15,264 nucleotides of DNA. It comes from an uncultured Alphaproteobacteria bacterium. Its GTDB lineage: Bacteria > Pseudomonadota > Alphaproteobacteria > Caulobacterales > Parvularculaceae. Numbering within the stretch: position 1 is the stretch's first letter; every line of letters begins with the position of its first letter. The DNA lies in assembly GCA_937895955.1 (NCBI GenBank), contig CALAZI010000108.1, positions 1-15,264 on the forward strand, in the 5' to 3' direction. The position numbers and the translations under genes were made by a program. The notes beneath the pieces are model-generated. The model saw nothing but the letters and a program-made list of their open reading frames with translations. It searched no databases and was not told the DNA's origin. Positions 7,171 through 13,801 of the stretch are shown here, piece after piece.

Positions 7171-8808
7171 CTATCGCCGACCATATCCTGAAGACGCTCC
7201 GTACAGCGCGCGGTAGGAATCCATCATGCCGGACAGGAAGCGCTCACGATCGACATCGCCGAGCGTTTCGATGAGCCGCGCTTCAGGCGCGCCTTTCAGT
7301 CGTTTCGACATTTCCGCGGCGAACGACCTGTAGCCGTCGCGATCGCCTGCGAGCAGAAACGCGGTCGCCCCGCGAACGGCGGCGGCCCGATCCGAAACCT
7401 GATCGAAAGAAGCAAAACCCGCGGCGTAGGCCGCATAGTCGCGCGCGGCTTCGGCCCAGGCGCGATGCGTCCAGCTTATCTCAGCGCGCAGAAGAACATC
7501 CTTCGCGTCAGACGCATCGGCGAGAAGCGCGATCGCGGCTTTCGCATCGCCGGAACCGGCGAGCGCGCGCGCCTCGATCCGCTTTCTTTGTTGATTGAGC
7601 GCGCCGTCAAGACCTGAAAACCGCGTCGAACGAATGACGCGCAGCGCTTCCTTCGCATCGCCCGCAAGCAAAAGCGTGTCGGCGAGATCGGCCGCAACGC
7701 GCGCGCGTTCAGCGCCGCGCAGGCGCTTGAATGTCTGATGTTCAAGCAGATCGGCCGCCTGCCGATAAAGGCCGAGCGCGACCAGCCGGTCCGAGGCTTC
7801 GCGGATGAGCGCGTCGCCCTCGGCGCCCGGCGGCGCGAATTCGACATATTCAAAGAAAAGACGCGCGGCGTCTTTCGGATGCAGCGCCGTCTCCGCGGCG
7901 AAGAGCCTCGCCAGCGACGCGGCGATCATGTCTTGCGCCGCAAGGGCGTCATCGGATTGGGGATAGCGATCGACAAGACGCGCGAGTGCGGCGAAGCCGC
8001 GATCGAAATCGCCGCCCGCGAGACGCAATTCGCCAAGCGCAAGACGCATGTCGCGTTCAAACGCGCCGCCGCGATATTGCAGCGACAATGTCTCGATCTC
8101 TTCAATGTCGCCGGCGGAAGCGGCGAGCGCGAGACGCGCACGCATCGTCCATTCGCCACCCTCGACGGCCGCCGCCCGGCGCAGCGCGGCGGCGGCGCGC
8201 GGCCCCTGCCCGTCGACAGCGCGGATCGCGGCGATAATGAAATCGCGGCGCGCCGCTTCGCCGTCGCCTGACATTCCCGCCTCTTCCAACGCTGTCGTCG
8301 CCGCCGGGCCGTCGCCGGCTTCCGCAAAGGCTTCCGCCGCGGAAAAGCGATAGTCGCGGCGCAAATTCGCCGGCGCGTCAGCAGCGTTTGTCGATCGGAA
8401 CAATGCGGCCGCATCCTCGAATGCGCCAAGGCGCGTCAGCGCCATGGCGCGCAGCGGCTCGGCGCGAACGCTGTCCGCCAGCATCTCAGCGGCGGCGGCG
8501 TAGCGTCCCATGCGATAAGCGCATTCGGCTTTCAGCAAGAGCGCATCGGCCGCATCAGCGTCGAGCCGATCAAATGCGGAAAGCGCCTCGATCCAGAGCG
8601 AATGCGCCATGTAGAACCGACCGAGATCGAGGATCGCCGCAATGTCGCCCTTGGCGGCTTTCGCCAGTCGTTTTTCCTCCGCCGCCTGAAAACCGTCTTG
8701 CGACGCCTCGCGCATAAGGGCGCCGCGGTCGAAATCGGCGTTAATCCCCTCAGCGTGCGCCGAAGAAATCGCCAGAAGCGAAAGGGCTGCGAAAAGCGGT
8801 GGCCGCAT
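7171..8808 (-). CDS. Secreted TPR-like helical-repeat protein of the flagellar operon
   Basis: A 545-residue protein. Residues 1-19 form a Sec signal peptide with a cleavage site after AHA. The rest is an almost continuous array of Ala/Leu-rich helix pairs resembling tetratricopeptide or Sel1-like repeats (for example GRYAAAAEMLADSVRAEP, GDFDRGFAALARLVDRYP, GLYRQAADLLEHQ), suggesting a periplasmic protein-binding solenoid with no catalytic motif. It ends in a short Gly/Ser/Tyr/Arg tail. The start is ATG 8808, overlapping the motE stop as TGATG; a GTG at 8811 gives a one-residue-longer protein and a GTGA overlap. It is the last gene of the fliL-fliM-DUF6468-motE operon, so a role in motor or stator assembly is likely. 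The exact function is unknown. Confidence 0.82.
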   Translation of the reverse strand: MRPPLFAALSLLAISSAHAEGINADFDRGALMREASQDGFQAAEEKRLAKAAKGDIAAILDLGRFYMAHSLWIEALSAFDRLDADAADALLLKAECAYRMGRYAAAAEMLADSVRAEPLRAMALTRLGAFEDAAALFRSTNAADAPANLRRDYRFSAAEAFAEAGDGPAATTALEEAGMSGDGEAARRDFIIAAIRAVDGQGPRAAAALRRAAAVEGGEWTMRARLALAASAGDIEEIETLSLQYRGGAFERDMRLALGELRLAGGDFDRGFAALARLVDRYPQSDDALAAQDMIAASLARLFAAETALHPKDAARLFFEYVEFAPPGAEGDALIREASDRLVALGLYRQAADLLEHQTFKRLRGAERARVAADLADTLLLAGDAKEALRVIRSTRFSGLDGALNQQRKRIEARALAGSGDAKAAIALLADASDAKDVLLRAEISWTHRAWAEAARDYAAYAAGFASFDQVSDRAAAVRGATAFLLAGDRDGYRSFAAEMSKRLKGAPEARLIETLGDVDRERFLSGMMDSYRALYGASSGYGRR

Positions 8809-9413
8809 CACGGCGCATCGCTTTCGGCCGGCGCCGTTTCGGCTGCCCGATTCGCCAGGGCGACCGTCAGCGCCTTCGCCTTTTCCGGCGTCATTTCGGC
8901 AAGGACGCCGGCGAGCGATTGCGTGCGCATTCCGGCGGCGACCGGAATGAGAATGTCATTGTCGAGGATTTCGAATATCCGCGCCGCGTCGCGCGGCTTC
9001 ATGCGCTCATAGGCGCTCGCAAGCGCGCCGATCTCATCGAGCCGTGCGCGCGCGCGATCCGTTTGCGCCGATGCGATCGCTTCCTTTTCCGCCTGCACAG
9101 ACTGGATGGCTGTTTCAAGCCGCAATTCCGCCGCGGCGAGAACGTTTTCGCGCGTATCAAGCTCCGCCTCGCGCGCGTCAAGATCGGCCTGGCGCGCGGC
9201 AAGCTGCTCCAGAAGGCGCTGCTGGGTTTCTGAAGGATGAAGCGACGGGGCTTGAGAGGGCGACGGCGCATCCGCGGCGGCGACCGCTTCCTCAGCGCCG
9301 GCGGGAGAAAAATTGAGCCAGAGACCGGCCGCTTTCAATGAAGCAAGCGCAAACAGCGCGGTCATGACCACCGGCGCCAGGCGAATGCGGCGCTTTTGCA
9401 GCGATGACGTCAT
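8808..9413 (-). CDS. motE: MotE-family flagellar protein (MgtE intracellular-domain-like)
   Basis: A 201-residue protein. A short basic N terminus (QKRRIRLAP) precedes one membrane segment or uncleaved signal anchor (about 13-33). A Pro/Ala/Ser-rich linker follows, then a coiled coil (about 60-125, with QADLDAREAELDTRENVLAAAELRL), and a C-terminal helical domain (AYERMKPRDAARIFEILDNDILIPVAAGM...LAEMTPEKAKALTVAL) of the MgtE N-terminal/FliG-like type. This is the layout of MotE, the periplasmic chaperone that stabilises the motor protein MotC in rhizobia. The start ATG overlaps the DUF6468 stop as ATGA (9410-9413), and its stop overlaps the start of the secreted repeat protein, indicating translational coupling. 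No motC is visible here. The family call is good; the partner is open. Confidence 0.85.
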   Translation of the reverse strand: MTSSLQKRRIRLAPVVMTALFALASLKAAGLWLNFSPAGAEEAVAAADAPSPSQAPSLHPSETQQRLLEQLAARQADLDAREAELDTRENVLAAAELRLETAIQSVQAEKEAIASAQTDRARARLDEIGALASAYERMKPRDAARIFEILDNDILIPVAAGMRTQSLAGVLAEMTPEKAKALTVALANRAAETAPAESDAP

Positions 9414-9778
9414 GCGGCTCTCCGCGGGTTTCGCGACGCGCCCGAGGCGCCGAGACGGCGAACCTCCGCAACGGCGCCTTCAATGCGATCGGCGATGCGC
9501 GCGCCGGCGCCGGACATGACGGAAAGTTCGGTGAGGAGCGTTTCGGCGCGCTTCGTCGCCGCTTCAAGTTGCGCGCCTCTTGCAAGACCGCCGGTTTCAA
9601 GACGCTTCATCGCCGCGTCAGCCCGCGCCGCCGCTTCGTCGAACTGCGTGAGCGCCGCCTTCAACTCTTCCTGCGCCGCCGTCAATCGTTGCAGCTTGCG
9701 GCTTATGAAAACGCCGCCCGCCGCGCCGGACAGGAGAAGCGCTATCAACGCAATATCGAGAACAAGGCCGACCGTCAC
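9410..9778 (-). CDS. DUF6468 flagellar-cluster membrane protein
   Basis: A 122-residue protein with one N-terminal membrane segment (about residues 3-26, LVLDIALIALLLSGAAGGVF), then ISRKLQRL and a long helical, probably coiled-coil cytoplasmic part (RLTAAQEELKAALTQFDEAAARADAAMKRLE), ending in a basic Arg-rich tail. This pattern and its place between fliM and motE match the DUF6468 proteins found in alphaproteobacterial flagellar clusters. The role is unknown; attachment to the motor at the inner membrane is an inference. It starts with GTG at 9778, overlapping the fliM stop as GTGA (9775-9778), and overlaps motE by 4 bp downstream. Confidence 0.82.
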   Translation of the reverse strand: MTVGLVLDIALIALLLSGAAGGVFISRKLQRLTAAQEELKAALTQFDEAAARADAAMKRLETGGLARGAQLEAATKRAETLLTELSVMSGAGARIADRIEGAVAEVRRLGASGASRNPRRAA

Positions 9779-10785
9779 GCCGCCGCCTCCGTTTCTTCGT
9801 CCCGCTCCGCCTTGGCGAGCGTCGCGTCGATCTTGACGGCGATCAGTTCGCCCATCCTGCCGACTCGCCCTTGAGCGACAGCAAGATCGCCCGCCCGCAA
9901 TTCAACGCGCGCGCCGACATTCGCGGCGAAAATCACCGTCCCGCCGGGCTTCAATGCGCGCAAGTCGCCGATTGTCATCTGACGGTCGGCGAGAACGGCG
10001 GCAAGCTCAACGCCGGCGGCCGAAACGCCTGTTCCAAGCCGCTTCCTCCAGATTTCGTCCGCCGCGCCCGACTCGCCGATAAAATCGCAAAGCAGCTTCT
10101 CGCGCACCGGCTCGATCATCGCATACGGCGCAAGCAGCATCGCCTTCGTCGTCATATCCTCGATCCGGATCTTGAACTTGGCGAGCGCGCACACGCTCGC
10201 ATCCTGAGCAATGGCGGCGAAGCGCGGCGTCGTCTCGACGCGATCAAGCGAGAATCGCGCTTCGGCGACAGGCGTGAAGGCTTCGTCGAAATCTTCAACG
10301 AGCAGAGCGAGCATGCGTTCGGCGAGGCCGAGCTCGATCGCCGTCAGCGCGCGTCCCTCGACGCCGGCGGATCGCCGACCGCCGAGAAGGAGATCGACGA
10401 CGCTGTGGACAAGCGGTCCGTCCGCCGCCAGCAGCGCGTAACCGTCAAACGCCTTGGAATGGATGACGCCGATAACGCCCGCCGCCGTTTGGGTTTGGAT
10501 AAACTCGCCGAACCGGATTGAGGAGACATTGTCGAGCGTGACTTCAATATTTTCGTTGGTCAGCTGACGCAGACTCGTCGACATCAATCGCGCCGTGCGG
10601 TCGAAAATGACGTCGAGCATCGGCAATCGCTGGCGCGACACGAAAGCCGAATTGATCAGCGCCTTGAGTCCTGAGCGATCCTGCCCGTCCTCGGCGCTGA
10701 GATCGAATCCCAGCAATTCGGTCAGCGGCGAATCTTCCCTCCAGACCACATCCTCGCCGTCGCCTTCGAACACTTTGGGGGCCAA
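9775..10785 (-). CDS. fliM: Flagellar motor switch protein FliM, TTG start
   Basis: A 336-residue C-ring protein that with FliG and FliN sets rotation direction. The middle CheC-like domain runs from about residue 48 to 225 (STSLRQLTNENIEVTLDNVSSIRFGEF, DGYALLAADGPLVHSVVDLLLGG) and the C-terminal SpoA/FliN-like domain from about 245 (VELAAVLADRQMTIGDLRALKPGGTV). TTG at 10785 is chosen because AGGAG (10793-10797) lies 7 bases before it; an in-frame ATG at 10839 would overlap fliL by 44 bp and adds 18 unconserved residues. The usual N-terminal CheY-binding motif (EIDALL type) is not seen; instead there is an acidic segment (EGDGEDVVWRED). The FliG-contact GGxG motif reads GGRR. It lies 10 bp after fliL, with its ribosome site over the fliL stop. 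Confidence 0.94.
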   Translation of the reverse strand: MAPKVFEGDGEDVVWREDSPLTELLGFDLSAEDGQDRSGLKALINSAFVSRQRLPMLDVIFDRTARLMSTSLRQLTNENIEVTLDNVSSIRFGEFIQTQTAAGVIGVIHSKAFDGYALLAADGPLVHSVVDLLLGGRRSAGVEGRALTAIELGLAERMLALLVEDFDEAFTPVAEARFSLDRVETTPRFAAIAQDASVCALAKFKIRIEDMTTKAMLLAPYAMIEPVREKLLCDFIGESGAADEIWRKRLGTGVSAAGVELAAVLADRQMTIGDLRALKPGGTVIFAANVGARVELRAGDLAVAQGRVGRMGELIAVKIDATLAKAERDEETEAAA

Positions 10786-10792
10786 TGCCGTT

Positions 10793-10797
10793 CTCCT
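10793..10797 (-). promoter_or_regulatory. Ribosome binding site fixing the fliM TTG start
   Basis: On the minus strand the fliL stop TAG is part of TAGGAG, and AGGAG is followed by 7 bases and TTG (10785-10783). The next in-frame candidates are GTG 10776, which is too far, and ATG 10839, deep in fliL. The strong site with ideal spacing marks TTG as the start. Confidence 0.8.
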
Positions 10798-11302
10798 ACT
10801 GAATGACCAGATCTTCAATGACGACTTCGCTCGCCGCATCGGGCGCGGCGGCGATATTCACACGCTTCAGGATTTCCGATTTCACGCGCTCCATGCCGGC
10901 GCTGCCTTCGAAATCCTCAGGCGTCAGCCCGCGCAGGAAAAAGCCGACCCGTTCCTGGATGAAGGGTTCGCGCTTGATCAGCACAGAAAGCGCCTCGCGA
11001 TCGCGCGCGACGATTTTCAGGCGCGCTTTAAGGAAGGCGCTTCGTCCCGATGCGTCAGGCGCAAGATCGGTCAGATAGTCGAGCGGCGGCGCATATAGCG
11101 GCCCTTTTTCACCCGCCTCGACGGAAAAATGATAATCCGGAATTGACACCTTGCCGGAGCGCAGCGCCGTCGTTGAAAGGCCAAGCATGAAAGTGACTGC
11201 GAGGCCGAAGAGCACGATATGCTTGCCCGGCGTGCGAACGCGCACGCGCCCGCCCGCGGCGGCGCGGCCGCTGTCTTTTGATCGCCCTGCAAGACCGCTC
11301 AT
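10796..11302 (-). CDS. fliL: Flagellar basal body-associated protein FliL
   Basis: A 168-residue inner-membrane protein. An Arg/Lys-rich cytoplasmic tail (residues 1-27) is followed by one membrane segment (about 28-46) and a periplasmic FliL domain: a YLTDLAPD strand, FLKARLKIVARDREALSVLIKREPFIQERVGFFLRG, LTPEDFEGSAGMERVKSEILKRVN, and the typical ending VVIEDLVIQ. FliL associates with the stator around the motor and supports torque; in Caulobacter it is needed for motility. It is the first gene of the minus-strand operon and divergent from flgF. ATG 11302 follows GAGGG at a short 2-base spacing. Its promoter is not clear; a TTAACC half-site lies about 50 bp upstream. Confidence 0.93.
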   Translation of the reverse strand: MSGLAGRSKDSGRAAAGGRVRVRTPGKHIVLFGLAVTFMLGLSTTALRSGKVSIPDYHFSVEAGEKGPLYAPPLDYLTDLAPDASGRSAFLKARLKIVARDREALSVLIKREPFIQERVGFFLRGLTPEDFEGSAGMERVKSEILKRVNIAAAPDAASEVVIEDLVIQ

Positions 11303-11352
11303 AACCCTCAGACTTTCGGCCCATTATCCGTTCTCTATTTGTCGGGAATTAC

Positions 11353-11358
11353 GGTTAA
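11353..11358 (-). promoter_or_regulatory. TTAACC half-site upstream of fliL
   Basis: On the minus strand TTAACC occurs about 50 bp before the fliL start. It resembles one half of a CtrA box or a -35 element as in Caulobacter class II flagellar promoters, but the second half and a good -10 are not seen. No sigma-54 motif is present on this strand between 11303 and 11511. Confidence 0.25.
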
Positions 11359-11432
11359 GGGAGCGTTGCCGAGGCGCTTCTTGCCCGGCAATTTTTTCCG
11401 CGCGGCGCAAGGCCGGATCGCTTCTTCCTTGA

Positions 11433-11445
11433 TTTCAAAGCGTTT
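11433..11445 (+). promoter_or_regulatory. Possible IHF site upstream of the flgF promoter
   Basis: TTTCAAAGCGTTT fits the IHF consensus WATCAANNNNTTR at all but two informative positions. It lies immediately upstream of the sigma-54 promoter, where IHF bends DNA to bring an enhancer-bound activator to the polymerase. An imperfect CCCGGCAATTTTTTCCG stretch at 11384-11400 further upstream could hold the activator, but I do not recall the FlbD consensus well enough to claim it. Confidence 0.4.
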
Positions 11446-11450
11446 TTTCA

Positions 11451-11465
11451 TGGCATGCCGATTGC
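11451..11465 (+). promoter_or_regulatory. Sigma-54 (RpoN) promoter of the flgFGAH operon
   Basis: TGGCATGCCGATTGC matches the -24/-12 consensus TGGCACG-N4-TTGC at every position except one (T for C at the sixth). The invariant GG and GC are at exact spacing. Transcription should start near 11476, giving a leader of about 35 nt before flgF. Sigma-54 with the activator FlbD drives rod and ring genes in Caulobacter, so the location fits. Confidence 0.85.
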
Positions 11466-11493
11466 CAAAGAAAGGAAGGACGCCATCCGTCCG

Positions 11494-11508
11494 TTAACGG
11501 AAGATTAA
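11494..11508 (+). promoter_or_regulatory. CtrA-type box TTAA-N7-TTAA at the flgF start
   Basis: TTAACGGAAGATTAA is an exact match to the full CtrA recognition motif TTAA-N7-TTAA. It lies about 18-32 bases after the predicted sigma-54 start point and 3 bases before the flgF ATG; its spacer also contains GGAAG, the likely ribosome site. Exact AT-only half-sites at this spacing are unlikely by chance in such GC-rich DNA. Whether CtrA binds, and whether it represses flgF or acts on fliL, is inference. Confidence 0.6.
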
Positions 11509-11511
11509 TCG

Positions 11512-12243
11512 ATGGAAAACGCCGTCACCGCCGGCCTCGCCAAGCAAATCGTGCTCGCGCGCGCGCTCGACACGACCGCGAACAATGTCGCCAACCAGAC
11601 GACATCGGGCTTCAAGGCGGACCACATCGCGTTTCGCGAATATATCGCGCGCGTCGACGCCCGAACGACGGGCGATCCGACGATATCGCTGGTCATCGAC
11701 CCCGACACCTATACGGATTTCTCGGCCGGCGGCCTTGAGCAGAGCTATCGCGATCTTGACTTCGCGATCGACGGCGACGGGTTTTTCTCGGTCGAAACCG
11801 CGGCGGGCGTGCGCTTCACGCGCGACGGACGGTTCAGCGTCAACGCCTTTGGCGAGCTTGTCACCCGCGACGGCGCGCAGGTGCTCGACGCCGGCGGCGC
11901 GCCGATCCTCGTCGATCCGGAAGCCGGCCCCGTGCTCGCGACGCCGGACGGCGAACTTCAGCAAAATGCGACGCCGATCGCCCGGCTTGGCGTTTTCCGC
12001 TTCGACGATGCGCGCCAGCTCCGCAAATCCGGCGACAACATGTTCGCCGCCGAGGCCGAACCCGCCCCGGCGCTGTCGCCGCGCGTCAGGCAGGGCTTCA
12101 TCGAAACTTCGAACGTCAATCCGGTCGCCGCGATGACCGACATGATCGAAATCATGCGCGCCTATGAGCAGGCCGCGCGCCTCACCGAAACCGCAAGCGA
12201 TCTTGAGCGTCAGGCGATCCAGACGCTCAGCGACGCCAACTAG
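11512..12243 (+). CDS. flgF: Flagellar basal-body rod protein FlgF
   Basis: A 243-residue proximal-rod component exported by the flagellar type III system. The N-terminal heptad region (ALDTTANNVANQTTSGFKADHIAF) and the C-terminal NVNPVAAMTDMIEIMRAYEQAARL are the conserved coiled-coil ends of rod/hook proteins that pack in the rod core. The middle carries LDFAIDGDGFFSVET and FTRDGRFSVNAFGELVTRDG, the common FlgF/FlgG/FlgE domain. Length is normal, and no Sec signal is present, as expected. It is the first gene of the flgF-flgG-flgA-flgH operon under the sigma-54 promoter and is followed 14 bp later by flgG. Confidence 0.96.
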   Translation: MENAVTAGLAKQIVLARALDTTANNVANQTTSGFKADHIAFREYIARVDARTTGDPTISLVIDPDTYTDFSAGGLEQSYRDLDFAIDGDGFFSVETAAGVRFTRDGRFSVNAFGELVTRDGAQVLDAGGAPILVDPEAGPVLATPDGELQQNATPIARLGVFRFDDARQLRKSGDNMFAAEAEPAPALSPRVRQGFIETSNVNPVAAMTDMIEIMRAYEQAARLTETASDLERQAIQTLSDAN

Positions 12244-12257
12244 GCCGGAGACAGCCC

Positions 12258-13046
12258 ATGCAATCCCTTTCGACCGCCGCCACCGGCATGCTGGCCCAGC
12301 AGCGCAATGTCGAGGTCATCTCGAACAACATCGCGAACCTCAACACCGTCGGCTATAAGCGCCAGCGCGCCGAGTTCCAGGACCTTCTTTATCAGACGAT
12401 CGAACGCGCCGGCGCCTTGTCGTCGGCGAGCGGAACGACCGTGCCGAACGGCATCCAGATCGGCGCCGGCGTCAAGACGGGCTCCGTCTATCGCATCACC
12501 GAGCAGGGCGCCGTCACATCGACGGGCAACGACTTTGACCTCGCGATTTCCGGCAAGGGCTATTTCCGCGTCGACCTGCCGGACGGGCGCGAGGCTTATA
12601 CGCGCGCCGGCAATTTCGCGATCTCGTCCGACGGGCGCATCGTCACCGAAGACGGCTATGAAGTGCTGCCCGGCGTCACGCTTCCCGAAGACGTCGTCGA
12701 CGTGACGATTTCCAAGGACGGCGTCGTCGAGGCGCGCGTCGCGGGCGATCAGAATCTGCGCGAGATCGGCCGGCTGGATCTCGCCGTCTTTTTCAATGAA
12801 AGCGGGCTTGAGGCGATCGGCGACAATCTGCTGCTGGAAACGAGCGCATCGGGCGAACCCGTCATCGGCAATCCGGGCGATCCGGGATTCGGCTCTGTCC
12901 TGCAGGGCTATCTTGAAAACGCCAATGTCGATCCCGTTCAGGAAATCACGACGCTGATCGCAGCGCAGCGCGCCTATGAAATGAATGCCCGCGTCATCGA
13001 AACCTCGGACGAGATGCTCTCGATCAACGCCAATCTTCGCCGATAG
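12258..13046 (+). CDS. flgG: Flagellar distal rod protein FlgG
   Basis: A 262-residue distal-rod protein, exactly the usual FlgG length. The start MQSLSTAATGMLAQQRNVEVISNNIANLNTVGYK is nearly invariant in the family (given here by its key parts: NNIANLNTVGYK near residues 26-37). The centre has DFDLAISGKGYFRVDLPDG, and the C terminus reads ENANVDPVQEITTLIAAQRAYE, then MNARVIETSDEML. ATG 12258 is preceded by GGAG (12247-12250) at 7 bases. FlgG is exported by the flagellar type III system and forms the shaft crossing the peptidoglycan and the P and L rings. It is followed 13 bp later by flgA. Confidence 0.97.
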   Translation: MQSLSTAATGMLAQQRNVEVISNNIANLNTVGYKRQRAEFQDLLYQTIERAGALSSASGTTVPNGIQIGAGVKTGSVYRITEQGAVTSTGNDFDLAISGKGYFRVDLPDGREAYTRAGNFAISSDGRIVTEDGYEVLPGVTLPEDVVDVTISKDGVVEARVAGDQNLREIGRLDLAVFFNESGLEAIGDNLLLETSASGEPVIGNPGDPGFGSVLQGYLENANVDPVQEITTLIAAQRAYEMNARVIETSDEMLSINANLRR

Positions 13047-13059
13047 GACGAGCCGCTAG

Positions 13060-13797
13060 ATGAAACCGCTCCGCTTTCCCGGCATCCTCGCCTACGCCGC
13101 CATGGCGATGTGGCTGTTGCAGATCGCCGTTACGCCGGCCGGCGCCGAAGAAACCGCTACTTCGCGGCTTTCAGAGCGCAAGGAAGAGATCCGCGCCGCG
13201 CTGATCGCCCATGGCGCGCCGGAAACGATCCGCGTCGCCTTGAGCGCGCCCGATGCGACGATCAATCTCGATCCGGCGACGCCGCTCGCCGTCGACAGCG
13301 TCAGCTACAATCGCGCGACCGGCCGTTTCCTGGTCCGCGCCGCGGCGAATGATGCGCCCGTCGTCATCGCCGGCGAGGCCGTCGCCGTCGCGACCCTTCC
13401 TGCGCCGTCGCGCGCGATCGCTCGCAATGAAATCATCAGCGAGACGGATATCGACTGGATCGAAGTGACGGATGCGCGCGCGGACCTTTATGTCGATGAC
13501 GCCGATCTCATCATTGGAAAAATCGCGCGCCGTCCGCTCGCTGCGAAAACGCCTTTGAGAAAGCTCGACCTCGCCTCGCCGACTTTGGTGAAGCGCGGCG
13601 ACACGGCGACCGTGATCCTCCAAGCGCCGGGCCTCAGGCTGACGCAAGCGGCGATCGCGCTCGGTTCGGGCGGCGAAGGCGACGTCGTCGCGTTCAAAAA
13701 CATCAACAGCGACCGCGAATTCAAGGCGGTCGTCGTCGCGCGCGGAACGGCGAAAGCCGTCTTCCGCGCCGGTCAAAATTTCGCATCGCTGGATTAA
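13060..13797 (+). CDS. flgA: Flagellar P-ring assembly chaperone FlgA
   Basis: A 245-residue periplasmic chaperone that helps FlgI subunits form the P ring. A signal peptide covers residues 1-29 (hydrophobic LAYAAMAMWLLQIAV, cleavage after AGA). The C-terminal half contains an SAF domain (SRAIARNEIISETDIDWIEV, then DLIIGKIARRPLAAKTPLRKLDL) and the family ending VKRGDTATVILQAPGLRLT, with GEGDVVAFKNINSDREFKAVVVARG. The N-terminal third is less conserved, as usual. ATG 13060 has only a weak ribosome site, so translation probably depends on coupling with flgG. Its stop is 4 bp before flgH. No flgI lies in the window, so the P-ring gene must be elsewhere. Confidence 0.93.
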   Translation: MKPLRFPGILAYAAMAMWLLQIAVTPAGAEETATSRLSERKEEIRAALIAHGAPETIRVALSAPDATINLDPATPLAVDSVSYNRATGRFLVRAAANDAPVVIAGEAVAVATLPAPSRAIARNEIISETDIDWIEVTDARADLYVDDADLIIGKIARRPLAAKTPLRKLDLASPTLVKRGDTATVILQAPGLRLTQAAIALGSGGEGDVVAFKNINSDREFKAVVVARGTAKAVFRAGQNFASLD

Positions 13798-13801
13798 CAC
13801 C

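Noticed and set aside
11401..11415. GCAA-containing stretch as a minus-strand sigma-54 promoter for fliL
   Set aside because: The required GG at the -24 position is absent at the right spacing.
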